Assembly (NCBI RefSeq): GCF_014202505.1
Contig: NZ_JACHGW010000005.1
Coordinates: 1 to 64,000 of the forward strand
Source of the DNA: Armatimonas rosea
GTDB taxonomy: Bacteria > Armatimonadota > Armatimonadia > Armatimonadales > Armatimonadaceae
Direction: 5' to 3'
DNA length: 64,000 nt
Under the pieces are notes generated by a model. It was not told the origin of the DNA. It ran no database searches and saw only the letters and a list, made by a program, of their open reading frames with translations. Positions 49,268 to 57,979 of this stretch are shown in pieces (within the stretch, counting starts at the first letter, position 1; every line of letters starts with the position of its first letter). The position numbers were made by a program, and so were the translations under genes.

Positions 49268-51004
49268 ATGAAACAGAAAACGATGTGGATCGCGGCGCTG
49301 AGTCTCTCGGCACTGCTCTTAGGGACACTGGCAGTGCCGACGACGGCATCTCAAGGGCAGCGCAAGCAGCGCGGTGAGAATAACAAGCAGGGGGAGAAGA
49401 ACAAGCGCGGTGAGGGCGACCAGAACGGAGCCAAGAACGGTGGAAAGGGGCGCCGAGGGAAAGACAGCGATAAAGACGATAAAGAGGACAAGGCAAAGGG
49501 TGCCCTTCCCGAGGTCCAGAGCTTTATTCAAGGGCTACCGGCTTGGGGCGATGTCTTCTTGCAGGCGCCTATCGAGCAGCACGGTACCCAGACCTTCTCG
49601 AAGGAGCAGGTGGGGGGCGTGACCTACAATGTCCAGCACATCCCCACGACACTCCAGGCGACCCCGCAAGATATCGTCCTCTTCGAGCCCGCCGATGGCT
49701 TCTGGTTGGGCGCACTGCTCCAGGAGACAGGGCTACGGCAAGGGATCGGGGCGCAACAAGAGCTCCCGGTGACACCCGAGCAGCGTGCGCCCCTGCACCT
49801 CTCCAGCAACCTATTGCTCAGCAGCGATGCCATTACGGTAGCCCGGCCCTCGCGCTCCGCTGTCCAGGAAGCGATCGGTGAGCTGGTGCGCAAGGCGATG
49901 GCGGCAGGGAAGAAGAACAAGGGCGATGACTTTTCCGGGAGCTTCACCGCGCAGGTGGTGGAGAACAATAGCACCGAGCAGACAGCCTTCTCCCTGGGGC
50001 TCAGTGCCAAGTACCTGGGCTCCAGTGTCAAGGCCAAGCTCGCCTCCAAGAAATCGGCGACCCAGCGCACGCTGACCATTCTCTGCATCCAGAAAGCCTT
50101 CACAGTCCAGACCGACCTGCGCGGGGAGCGGGGAGCGGATGCCTTTTTTAGCGATGCCTTCACCGAGCAAGACCTGGGGCAGCTTCGCAAGCAGCGGCTG
50201 ATCGGGGAGAACAACCGCCCAACCTATATCTCCGCGATCACCTACGGCCGGATGATTCTCTTCTCGCTGACGACCACCAAGGACATCAGTAGCCTCAAGG
50301 GAAAACTGGCAGCGAGCCTGAACCTCGCGGGAAAGAATGGCGCAAGCCTCGATGTGGAGGCGAGCGATCTTCTCAAGGACTCCAGTACGCAGATCGATGT
50401 CTTCTCGGTGGGCGGACCACAGGCGGCGAGTGAGGCCCTGATCCGCTCGGGCAAGCTGGGGGATTTCTTTAAGGCTGAGGTGCCGCTCAATACGCTGACC
50501 CCGATTGGCTATACCGTGCGCACGGTCAAGGACAACCAGCTCGCCGCGATGCTCCAGACCACCCAGTACGACCTGACCGACTACGCCGCTCAGGCACCGA
50601 CCAGCGCTCCTCTCTACCGGGTGACCTCGTTCTTTAAGATCACCAACTCTAGCGACGGGGTCGGTGACAACAATGTGGAGTGCTACGGGGAGGTGCGGAT
50701 CAATAGTGAGAAGGCATGGGAGATTCCCAGCAGTGCCGCCGAGCAGAACAAGAAGCAGGCCGGACAGACCATTGATCTCTCTTTTGCACTCCCCGGAACC
50801 CGCCCGACAAGCTACTACCAGACCTCAGCCGCCTCGTTTGTGCTCTCGGGATTTCTCAAGGACTCGGACAAGGCACTCAATGGAGCCGATGACACGCTCT
50901 ACTCGTTCAACCTGACGCTCAAGCCCGCTGAGCTGGCAGGCAAGGGGGAGGTGATCTACAAAGGACCCGCAGCGGAGCTCCACATCCGGGTGGAGAAGGT
51001 CTAA
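49268..51004 (+). CDS. Exported cholesterol-dependent-cytolysin-like protein (thiol-activated cytolysin family)
   Basis: 578 aa. Signal peptide (MKQKTMWIAALSLSALLLGTLAVPTTAS), then a hydrophilic Lys/Glu/Gly/Asn spacer of about 45 residues. The body follows CDC domains 1-3: DIVLFEPADGFWLGALLQ (about 135-152), APLHLSSNLLL, a Gly-rich central part, and RPTYISAITYGRMILFSLTTT (317-337), close to the CDC signature in pneumolysin/streptolysin (..YISSVAYGR..). IDVFSVGGPQAASEALIRSGKLGDFF and GYTVRTVKDNQLAAM also align with CDCs by eye. The C-terminal membrane-binding undecapeptide (ECTGLAWEWWR) is absent; the protein ends in a different beta domain. It fits the CDC-like (CDCL) group known from Gram-negative bacteria such as Elizabethkingia. 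The target membrane is unknown. Confidence 0.75.
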   Translation: MKQKTMWIAALSLSALLLGTLAVPTTASQGQRKQRGENNKQGEKNKRGEGDQNGAKNGGKGRRGKDSDKDDKEDKAKGALPEVQSFIQGLPAWGDVFLQAPIEQHGTQTFSKEQVGGVTYNVQHIPTTLQATPQDIVLFEPADGFWLGALLQETGLRQGIGAQQELPVTPEQRAPLHLSSNLLLSSDAITVARPSRSAVQEAIGELVRKAMAAGKKNKGDDFSGSFTAQVVENNSTEQTAFSLGLSAKYLGSSVKAKLASKKSATQRTLTILCIQKAFTVQTDLRGERGADAFFSDAFTEQDLGQLRKQRLIGENNRPTYISAITYGRMILFSLTTTKDISSLKGKLAASLNLAGKNGASLDVEASDLLKDSSTQIDVFSVGGPQAASEALIRSGKLGDFFKAEVPLNTLTPIGYTVRTVKDNQLAAMLQTTQYDLTDYAAQAPTSAPLYRVTSFFKITNSSDGVGDNNVECYGEVRINSEKAWEIPSSAAEQNKKQAGQTIDLSFALPGTRPTSYYQTSAASFVLSGFLKDSDKALNGADDTLYSFNLTLKPAELAGKGEVIYKGPAAELHIRVEKV

Positions 51005-51043
51005 GAAGAAGGGAATGCAAGGGTGCGCGGCGAATCGGCTTGC

Positions 51044-52693
51044 ATGCGCACTCTTGCTCTCTCTCTTCTCACTCTGGCCGCGCTCTGTAGCGCGCCCGTG
51101 GCCTCGCTGGCCCAGAATGTCTACCCGCTCACTCCCGACTCGCAGCCTCAGGACGGTGTTCCTAAGGGGCGAACGGAGAACAGCAAGTTTGTCAGCACCA
51201 AGTGGTTTCCCGGCACGGAGCGGAGTATGCGGCTCTATATCCCGGCCCAGTACGATCCCAAGAAGCCCGCGTGTGTTCTGGTGATGCAAGACGGTGGAGG
51301 CTTCCGGGACACGACCGTGCTGGACAACCTGATCGCCAAGGGGGAGATACCCGTGACCATCGGGATCTTTATCACCCCCGGTGTGGTTCCGCCCCCCAAC
51401 GACAAGGCCCTGCCGCGCTACAACCGCAGCTACGAGTACGACTCCCCGACCGACCGCTACGCTCGCTTCCTGATCGACGAGGTCCTCCCCGAGGTGGGCA
51501 AGAAGTACAACCTCTCCAAGGACCCCAATGATCATGCCATCGCGGGGGGCTCATCGGGGGGGATCGCGGCCTTTACCGCTGCCTTCTTCCGCCCCGATGC
51601 GTTCCGGCGCGTGATTAGCTTTATCGGCTCCTACACCGACCTGCGTGGCGCGACCAACTACGGCGCGCTGGTGCGCAAGTTCGAGCCCAAGCCGATCCGG
51701 GTGTTCCAGCAGGACGGCAAGAACGACCAGGATATCTACTCGGGGAGCTGGCCCATTGGCAACACCGATCTGGCCGCGGGGCTGAAGTTTGGTCGCTACG
51801 AGACCGTCATGGTCTGGGGCGAGGGCTCCCACGATGGGGTCCAGGCCACCGCGGTCTTCCCCGATGCCCTGCGCTTTATCTGGAAGGGCTGGCCCGCCCC
51901 GGTTGGGGTTGCGACCGACACCCCGCAGCCCATCACCAAGATTGTCACTGCCGCCGACCCCTGGCAGCTCTCCGCCGACACCACCCCGATCACGTCGCTG
52001 GCGAGCGATGCCACCAAGCTCTGGCGGCTGAGCGGGCCCATCTCCGGCGCTGCAACCGGCCCTGATGGACGCTTGTTTACGGCGCTTGAAGCAAATGGGC
52101 GCGTGTTGATCGAGCCGGCAGCGGGCGGTGGAAAGAAGACCGAGGTCAAGATTCCCGCGCCACGCCAGATCGTCGTGGGCAAGAACGGCAATGCCTATGT
52201 CACCAGCGCGGCGGGCAGTATCTGGCTGATCCCCGCCGACACTAAGCTCAAGCCCAAGGTCGTCGGCACGGTGCCCGATGCCAGCGGGATCACGCTTGTC
52301 CCCGATCAGACCCTGCTCATGGTCTCCAGCGCGACCGAGCGCTATATCCATGCCTTTGTGATCCAGCCCGACGGTACCCTGGCGCACCAGCAGCCCTACC
52401 ACGAGGTCTATGTCAACCACGGGGAGACCAAGTCCAACGCGGGGGGAATGGTGACCGACACCAACGGCTGGCTCTATGTCGCGTCTCCCTTTGGCATCCA
52501 GGTGCTCGACCAGGCGGGGCGTGTCAATGGGATCATTGTCAACCCTTCGACCGAGCCCACCACCCAGCTTGCCTGGTCGGGGAGCACGCTCTATGCGCTG
52601 ACCCAAGACGGCAAGGTCTACCTCCGCAAGACCAAGGCGACCGGCGTCCAGCCCTCCGCCGAGCCCATCAAGCCGCCGGCACCGCGGCTGTAG
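51044..52693 (+). CDS. Exported Fes-type esterase fused to SMP-30-like beta-propeller
   Basis: 549 aa from the ATG at 51044, signal peptide MRTLALSLLTLAALCSAPVASLAQ. Esterase domain (about 50-290) of the enterochelin-esterase/Esterase D fold: nucleophile Ser in AGGSSGGIAAF, QDGKND and the His in EGSHDGVQ. The C-terminal half (about 305-549) has repeated propeller strands of the gluconolactonase/SMP-30 type (GPDGRLFTALEANGRVLIEP, KNGNAYVTSAAGSIWLIP). Likely acts on periplasmic or extracellular esters. A longer frame from 51023 (GTG) is possible. Confidence 0.85.
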   Translation: MRTLALSLLTLAALCSAPVASLAQNVYPLTPDSQPQDGVPKGRTENSKFVSTKWFPGTERSMRLYIPAQYDPKKPACVLVMQDGGGFRDTTVLDNLIAKGEIPVTIGIFITPGVVPPPNDKALPRYNRSYEYDSPTDRYARFLIDEVLPEVGKKYNLSKDPNDHAIAGGSSGGIAAFTAAFFRPDAFRRVISFIGSYTDLRGATNYGALVRKFEPKPIRVFQQDGKNDQDIYSGSWPIGNTDLAAGLKFGRYETVMVWGEGSHDGVQATAVFPDALRFIWKGWPAPVGVATDTPQPITKIVTAADPWQLSADTTPITSLASDATKLWRLSGPISGAATGPDGRLFTALEANGRVLIEPAAGGGKKTEVKIPAPRQIVVGKNGNAYVTSAAGSIWLIPADTKLKPKVVGTVPDASGITLVPDQTLLMVSSATERYIHAFVIQPDGTLAHQQPYHEVYVNHGETKSNAGGMVTDTNGWLYVASPFGIQVLDQAGRVNGIIVNPSTEPTTQLAWSGSTLYALTQDGKVYLRKTKATGVQPSAEPIKPPAPRL

Positions 52694-52694
52694 C

Positions 52695-52810
52695 GCCGGG
52701 TAATAAATTGCCCGGCAGAAGGAAGGGAGCGTCCCGAGGACGCGCAGAGACAAGCGCTCTCCGCGCCCACGGGGCGCTCCTCACTCTGTGCCGGGTAATT
52801 TATTGCCCGG
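52695..52810. repeat. Palindromic repeat B, copy B1 (116 bp)
   Basis: Ends are self-complementary hairpins GCCGGG-TAATAAATT-GCCCGGC and GCCGGG-TAATTTATT-GCCCGGC; the interior has GGAGCGTCCCGAGGACGCGCAGAGA and CGCCCACGGGGCGCTCC. Copy B2 at 63.1 kb shares both the interior and the ends. Confidence 0.92.
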
Positions 52811-52842
52811 CAAATCCCCGGTTCAGGTAAAATGCGGGCATC

Positions 52843-55407
52843 ATGAACCCTGCCATTCTTGCCCTCCCGTTTCTCCTTCCTCTCACCCCCGCCCAAGCAC
52901 CCTCACAAAGCCCGCTGAGCGGCCTTGCGCTTCGTAGTATCGGCCCGACCCTGACCACGGGGCGCATCGCGGATGTGGCGATCGATCCGACCAATCGTAG
53001 CATCTGGTATGTCGCCGCGGCATCCGGGGGGCTGTGGAAGACCGAGAACCGCGGCCTGACCTTCACCCCGATCTTTGATACCTACGGCTCGTACTCGCTA
53101 GGGTGTGTGGCGATCGATCCTAAGAACCCCAGCACCATCTGGCTCGGGACGGGAGAGAACGCATCGCAGCGGAGTGTCGGCTTCGGCGATGGGGTCTACA
53201 AGTCCACCGATGCCGGCAAGACCTGGCAGCGGGTGGGGCTGGAGAAGTCCGAGCACATCGGCAAGATCCTGATCGACCCCCGCAAGCCCGACACGGTCTA
53301 TGTGGCGGCGCAGGGGCCGCTCTGGGCACCCGGCGGCGACCGCGGGCTCTACAAGACCACCGATGGCGGCAAGACCTGGAGCGCGATCCTGACGGTCTCG
53401 GAGAACACGGGAATCTCGGACATTGTCTTCGATCCTAAGAAGCCCGACCGTATCTACGCCTCGGCCTACCAGCGGCGGCGGCACACAGGGGTGCTGATCG
53501 GCGGTGGTCCGGAGGGAATGATCTACCGCTCCGACAACGGGGGCAAGAGCTGGAAGAAGCTGGACAAGGGGCTCCCAACAGTCGATAAGGGCCGGATCGC
53601 GCTGGCGGTCTCGCCCCAGAAGAGCGATGTGGTCTACGCTCTGGTCACGGCGGCGGGCAAGGAGGGCGGCTTCTTCCGCTCTACCAACAAGGGCGAGAGC
53701 TGGGAGAAGATGGGCGCGTTTGGCCCCAGCGATGCCCAGTACTACGCCGAGCTCTTCCCCGATCCGTTTACCTTCGATAAGGTCTGGGCTGCGGACACGC
53801 TCTTTCAGCTCACCACCGACGGCGGAAAGACCTTCACGGGGCAGCGCTTCAACACGCATGTGGACTACCACGATATCGAGTTCGACCCGACCGACCCGAA
53901 GCACCTGATCCTGGGCTGCGACGGTGGCCTCTACGAGAGCTATGATGGGGGAGCGACCTGGCGGCACTTCAACAACCTCCCGCTCTCGCAGTTCTACCGC
54001 ATCTCGGTGGACAACACGAGCCCGTTCTACTTTGTCTACGGCGGGATGCAGGACAATGGGACTATCGGGGGACCCGTGCGCTCCCTGGCACCACAGGGGG
54101 TCCGCACCAGCGAGTGGCTCACGGTCGGCGGCGGCGATGGGTTCCAGTCGCGGGTCGATCCTACCAACCCGGATATTGTCTACACGAGCAGCCAGAACGG
54201 AAACTTCTCGCGCCTCGATAAGAAGACCGGTGCTGTGGTCGGGGCGAGCCCACGGCTTCCCCTCACGGAGCGCGGGCGCTGGAACTGGGACACGCCCTTT
54301 ATTATCAGCCCCCACAACCCCAGCACACTCTGGATGGCGGGCAACCGGCTGTTTAAGAGCGAGGACAAGGGAGTCACGTGGAAGCCGCTCACGGGCGACA
54401 TCACCCGCAATATCGACCGCAACACGCTCCCGGTGATGGGGAAGGTCTGGGACGCCGATGCGGTCAACAAGCACCGTAGCACGACCGACTTTGGCGTGGC
54501 CAGTAGCTTGGAGGAGTCGCCCAAAGTGAAGGGCCTGGTCTATGTCGGCACCGATGAGGGGCTGATCCAGATCTCGGAGGACGATGGCAAGACGTGGCGA
54601 AAAGGGGAGAACTTCCCCGGCGTCCCGGCCATGGCGACGGTCTCCGATATCTGCGCCTCCCAGCACGCGCCCGACACGGTCTACGCATCGTTCCATGACT
54701 TCCAGCACGGGGACTTCAAGCCGTACTTGCTCAAGAGCCTGGACCGGGGCAAGACCTGGACCAGTATCGCCGGCGATCTTCCCGGCCGGGACTTTGTCTG
54801 GACGATCGCGGAGGACCCGCAGAACCCGAAGCTGCTCTTTGTGGGCACGGAGTTTGGCCTCTACGCGACCTTCGATGGCGGCGCGCACTGGCTGCCGCTG
54901 AAGAACGGGGTCCCGACAATCGAGGTGCGGGATATCGCGATCCAGGCCAAGGCGAGCGATCTGGTAGTCGGAACCTTTGGACGCGGTGCCTACATCCTCG
55001 ATGACCTCAGTCCGCTCCGCACACTCGCCACCGACGGCATCCCCACCGCGCCCACACTACTCCCGAGCCGTCCCGCCGCGCTCTACCCGGACCTGAGCTA
55101 CATCCGCGCCGCGCCGGGGAATGTCAGCTTCCCCAACCCCTGGCCGACCTACTTCACCTACTGGCTCCCCACCGAGGTGAAGGGCAAGCTCTCGGTGACG
55201 GTTCTGGACAGCAAAGACAATGTCGTGCGGGAGCTGGAGGCCCCGACCACGCCAGGGCTCCAGCGGATCGGGTGGGACCTGCGCCAGCCCGGTGCCAACC
55301 GCTTCGCCCCCGGTCGGACGCTCGCGCCCGGCACCTACACGGTCCAGCTCATCATCGACGACAAGACTGTCTCCACCCAGAAGCTAGAGGTTGTCGCGGG
55401 GGGATAG
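52843..55407 (+). CDS. Exported BNR/VPS10-type multi-repeat protein
   Basis: 854 aa. Short signal peptide (MNPAILALPFLLPLTPAQA). The body is made of tandem BNR/sortilin-like propeller blades, each with an Asp-box (S-x-D-x-G-x-T-W): STDAGKTWQRV, TTDGGKTWSAI, SDNGGKSWKKL, STNKGESWEKM, TTDGGKTFTG, SYDGGATWRHF, SEDKGVTWKPL, SEDDGKTWRKG, SLDRGKTWTSI. No sialidase catalytic Arg/Glu set is evident, so the common label glycosyl hydrolase should be read with care. The last about 100 residues form an Ig-like domain (LSVTVLDSKDNVVRELEAP). GGTAAAAT is about 10 nt before the ATG. It lies between repeat B1 and the HEAT gene. Confidence 0.88.
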   Translation: MNPAILALPFLLPLTPAQAPSQSPLSGLALRSIGPTLTTGRIADVAIDPTNRSIWYVAAASGGLWKTENRGLTFTPIFDTYGSYSLGCVAIDPKNPSTIWLGTGENASQRSVGFGDGVYKSTDAGKTWQRVGLEKSEHIGKILIDPRKPDTVYVAAQGPLWAPGGDRGLYKTTDGGKTWSAILTVSENTGISDIVFDPKKPDRIYASAYQRRRHTGVLIGGGPEGMIYRSDNGGKSWKKLDKGLPTVDKGRIALAVSPQKSDVVYALVTAAGKEGGFFRSTNKGESWEKMGAFGPSDAQYYAELFPDPFTFDKVWAADTLFQLTTDGGKTFTGQRFNTHVDYHDIEFDPTDPKHLILGCDGGLYESYDGGATWRHFNNLPLSQFYRISVDNTSPFYFVYGGMQDNGTIGGPVRSLAPQGVRTSEWLTVGGGDGFQSRVDPTNPDIVYTSSQNGNFSRLDKKTGAVVGASPRLPLTERGRWNWDTPFIISPHNPSTLWMAGNRLFKSEDKGVTWKPLTGDITRNIDRNTLPVMGKVWDADAVNKHRSTTDFGVASSLEESPKVKGLVYVGTDEGLIQISEDDGKTWRKGENFPGVPAMATVSDICASQHAPDTVYASFHDFQHGDFKPYLLKSLDRGKTWTSIAGDLPGRDFVWTIAEDPQNPKLLFVGTEFGLYATFDGGAHWLPLKNGVPTIEVRDIAIQAKASDLVVGTFGRGAYILDDLSPLRTLATDGIPTAPTLLPSRPAALYPDLSYIRAAPGNVSFPNPWPTYFTYWLPTEVKGKLSVTVLDSKDNVVRELEAPTTPGLQRIGWDLRQPGANRFAPGRTLAPGTYTVQLIIDDKTVSTQKLEVVAGG

Positions 55408-55411
55408 CACC

Positions 55412-56746
55412 ATGCGCGACGATCCCCTTCCGGCTCTCTTAGCCGAGCTCCGAGAGAAGACCCAGAGCTACGAGCTGCATCAAGTCCGCGAGGCAATCGT
55501 GGTCTTGGTAGGACAGCGTGCAGTCGAGCCGCTGCTCGGTCTTCTCGACGACAAGGCAGAGGGTAGCTCCTGGGACGTTTGCCGAATCCTCGGCATTCTT
55601 TGGGATCGTCGCGCTGTAGAGCCCATTGCGGTGCGCTTGGATCGGCTTGGCTGGGAAGGGCCACTAGCGCTGGGAAGGCTAGGAGGAGCACGTGCCTCAG
55701 ATGCGCTCCTCCAGAGTCTAGAGACCCAAAAAGACCTTCGGATTCCCACGATTCGTGCGTTTGGTGTGCTACGAGAAAAACGCGCCATCCCCGCACTCAT
55801 CAAGCTCCTGCCTGTCGGCCATGCTCATATGTTCGCCTCTGAGGGAATCGGGGACCTTGATCTGGGTGACAACGCGGCAGCCAGCCTTGCCCAGATCGGA
55901 AAACCGGCACGTGAGGCACTCCTAGAGCCACTACAGCACCCCGATCCCTTTGTCCGGGAGCGTGCCGCCACTGCCCTGGTCGGGGCGAAAAATCCTCGCG
56001 CCACGCCGCAGCTTCTCAAGCAGCTCGATGACGACGTTCTCCCGGCGCTGGCGGCGGCACGCGCTCTTGCCGCGCTCAAAGAGAAAGCCGCTGTCGCGCC
56101 GCTCCTGCGCTGGCTAGAGCGCCCCAGCAAGAGCCGCTTCCCTGCGACTGCTGTTGGGTGCCTCGGAGAGATCGGCGACCCTCACACCTTTAGCCCCCTG
56201 CGTGCGGTAGCCGAAGGAGCCGAGAGAGAGCTGGCGGCAAGCGCCACCGATGCCCTCGGAGGAATCCGCACCGACGAGTGCTTTCGCTACTTAACCCAGT
56301 GCCCTGAGGATCTTAGGCTCGTCGCCTACCGCGCTTTGGGAGAGCAGCGCGACCCACGTGCCTTTGGATTTCTGGTAGAGCGCCTGAGAGACTCAAGTTT
56401 CAAGGACGCTATGGTTCTTTCCGATACTCTACTCCAGCTTGGTGATGCGCGTGCAATTCCCTATCTTATGAAACGAATCCAACTACCAGGAAGCAATATC
56501 ACGTATGGAATTTTTCCCGCGGTCGCGGGGCTCAGTAGCGCAGGGGTAAAAATTGTCGCCGAGTTTCTACACTCAACAAACGACGAGTCCCGCTGGAGTG
56601 CACTCTTTGTACTGGGAGAGTGCCAGAAGAAAGAGGCGCTCCCGTATCTCCGGCCTTTGCTACAGCACCCCGAAGCAGATGTCCGCCGAGAAGCGATTTC
56701 TGCCATGGCCAGTATTTTCTATGCCCACAGAATGACCGGCCCCTAA
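55412..56746 (+). CDS. HEAT-repeat (PBS lyase-type) protein
   Basis: 444 aa from the ATG at 55412, 4 nt past the BNR gene's stop, with GGGGGGAT as a possible Shine-Dalgarno site. At least ten HEAT-like repeats of about 30 residues (for example VEPLLGLLDDKAEGSSWDVCRILGIL, IPALIKLLPVGHAHMFASEGI, REALLEPLQHPDPFVRERAATALV, ATPQLLKQLDDDVLPALAAARALAAL, ALPYLRPLLQHPEADVRREAISAM). A scaffold for protein-protein contact; no catalytic domain. Perhaps co-transcribed with the BNR gene. Confidence 0.85.
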   Translation: MRDDPLPALLAELREKTQSYELHQVREAIVVLVGQRAVEPLLGLLDDKAEGSSWDVCRILGILWDRRAVEPIAVRLDRLGWEGPLALGRLGGARASDALLQSLETQKDLRIPTIRAFGVLREKRAIPALIKLLPVGHAHMFASEGIGDLDLGDNAAASLAQIGKPAREALLEPLQHPDPFVRERAATALVGAKNPRATPQLLKQLDDDVLPALAAARALAALKEKAAVAPLLRWLERPSKSRFPATAVGCLGEIGDPHTFSPLRAVAEGAERELAASATDALGGIRTDECFRYLTQCPEDLRLVAYRALGEQRDPRAFGFLVERLRDSSFKDAMVLSDTLLQLGDARAIPYLMKRIQLPGSNITYGIFPAVAGLSSAGVKIVAEFLHSTNDESRWSALFVLGECQKKEALPYLRPLLQHPEADVRREAISAMASIFYAHRMTGP

Positions 56747-56905
56747 GAGCCGCCGATTTCCAATCGGCGGCTGCAATGGCGGGCGCGAAGCGCCATTTGA
56801 ATGCCCCTGCGGGGCCGCCACAAAGCCCGTGCCGGGCTACCGATTTTCCCAGCCTGGGACAGGCTTTGCGGCGGAGGAACGACGCCACTGTCGACGCCTA
56901 ATTCT
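56747..56905. repeat. Hairpin-rich spacer, degenerate repeat A-like (A4)
   Basis: Several hairpins in a row: GCCGCCGATT/AATCGGCGGC, GGCGCGAAGCGCC, GCCCCTGCGGGGC, AGCCCGTGCCGGGCT. The right part (GGCTTTGCGGCGGAG...ACGACGCC...TGACGCCT-like) resembles the interior of copy A3. Fills the gap between the HEAT and hydrolase genes. Confidence 0.55.
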
Positions 56906-56921
56906 ATGGGGCGCTTACGGG

Positions 56922-57791
56922 CTATTTGAGGTACTTCTCGAACCACTCCGCCATCACGATCAGCTCTTGCTCCACCCCGATCCAGCCGTGGTTCTTGCCG
57001 GGCTTCACATCGAGGCGACAGGGGACCTTTTTCTCCTTCAGAAGCGCGAGCAGGTGCTCGGACTGCTGGATCGGCACGAGGCCGTCTTTGTCGCCGTGGA
57101 TGAGCAGGGTCGGGGGCATCTTCTCGGTGACCCCGTAGTAGGGGGAGATGGTCTTCAGGAATGCCTTTTGCTGGTCCACGGTCCCATTGAGCGCCGGCCC
57201 GAACGCGGGGCGGAACGGGGACATCTGCGGGGAGTCGGTGGGGATCGTATTGTCCTTGCCCCAGGCGAGAAAATCCGTGGGGGGAAAGAGAGTGGCGACC
57301 GCCTGCACGGCGCTGGACGCGCGATCGACGGGGTCCTTGGCCTTGGGATCGCCGGGGCCGCCGTACGCCCCGATCATGAGCGAGAGATGCCCACCCGCGC
57401 TGGCACCGCAGATGCCGAGCTTGTTGGGATCGACCCCGTAGTCGCTGGCGTGGGTGCGGATAAAGCGGACGGAGCGGTTGATGTCCTCGACAATCTCGGG
57501 GATCACAAAGCGCGGCTGGCTCCCGTGCACCACCTGAAAGACCGTGAGGCCGCGGTCGGTCATGAGCTTGGCCCAGGCGGGGTTAATCGAGTTGTGGTTC
57601 GAGACCCAGCCGCCCGAGACCATCCAGATCACCCCGATCCCATTGGGCTTGGCGGGGGTAAAGACATCCATGGTCAGCGCACAGCCGAGCTTGTGGCCGT
57701 AGACCACATCGACTTTGTGCTCCTGCGCCCGTGCCGCAAGCGGGGCTAGCGCGAGGGCCGCAAGCCCAAAAAGCAATCCACGACGATTCAT
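56922..57791 (-). CDS. Exported alpha/beta hydrolase (BD-FAE/acetylxylan-esterase-like)
   Basis: 289 aa. Signal peptide MNRRGLLFGLAALALAPLAARAQ, Tat-like (RR) but without full consensus. Catalytic Ser in GICGASAGGHLSL, Asp in HGDKDGLVP, His in NHGWIG. Oxyanion-type segment MVSGGWVS. Likely an esterase acting on acetylated or other esters outside the cytoplasm. The ATG is chosen because of AAAGGAGA upstream; a longer open frame runs back through repeat A3 and is rejected. Confidence 0.9.
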   Translation of the reverse strand: MNRRGLLFGLAALALAPLAARAQEHKVDVVYGHKLGCALTMDVFTPAKPNGIGVIWMVSGGWVSNHNSINPAWAKLMTDRGLTVFQVVHGSQPRFVIPEIVEDINRSVRFIRTHASDYGVDPNKLGICGASAGGHLSLMIGAYGGPGDPKAKDPVDRASSAVQAVATLFPPTDFLAWGKDNTIPTDSPQMSPFRPAFGPALNGTVDQQKAFLKTISPYYGVTEKMPPTLLIHGDKDGLVPIQQSEHLLALLKEKKVPCRLDVKPGKNHGWIGVEQELIVMAEWFEKYLK

Positions 57792-57816
57792 AAAATTCTC
57801 CTTTTGGTTCCGTTGA

Positions 57817-57979
57817 GATCGCCCCCGTTTTTTATCGCCCCCGTTGGAGGGGGGCGTCAACGAGCGCTTCGCGCTGGGAAGGGCTTCGCCCATAAAATTC
57901 CGTATGGCCGAAGGCCTTTGCGGCGGAGCTTGCGACGCCCGTTGACGCCTCGCTCCAACCGAGGCGATCCGCACCGATC
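57817..57979. repeat. Palindromic repeat A, copy A3 (163 bp)
   Basis: GATCGCCCCCG...TATCGCCCCCGTTGGAGGGGGGCGTCAACG on the left and CGTTGACGCCTCGCTCCAACCGAGGCGATC...GATC on the right, with GCGCTTCGCGC and TTTGCGGCGGAGCTTGCGACGCC inside. One end overlaps the stop codon of the HerA-like gene (TGATCG on its strand), as A2 does with ppa (TAGATCG). Confidence 0.88.

Noticed and set aside
51551..52753. 400-codon minus-strand open frame
   Set aside because: Antisense to the esterase/propeller gene; Gly/Arg/Asp-rich with no protein-like motifs.
53098..54888. 596-codon minus-strand open frame
   Set aside because: It lies entirely antisense to the BNR-repeat gene, which has clear Asp-box motifs. The frame has high Arg/Val/Leu composition typical of GC-rich antisense, and no recognisable domain.
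52843..55407. Annotating the BNR protein as a glycoside hydrolase
   Set aside because: Asp-boxes are visible, but no sialidase or GH74 catalytic residues could be identified.
57792..57974. 61-residue N-terminal extension of the alpha/beta hydrolase
   Set aside because: Runs through repeat A3; the internal ATG has AAAGGAG and a signal peptide.
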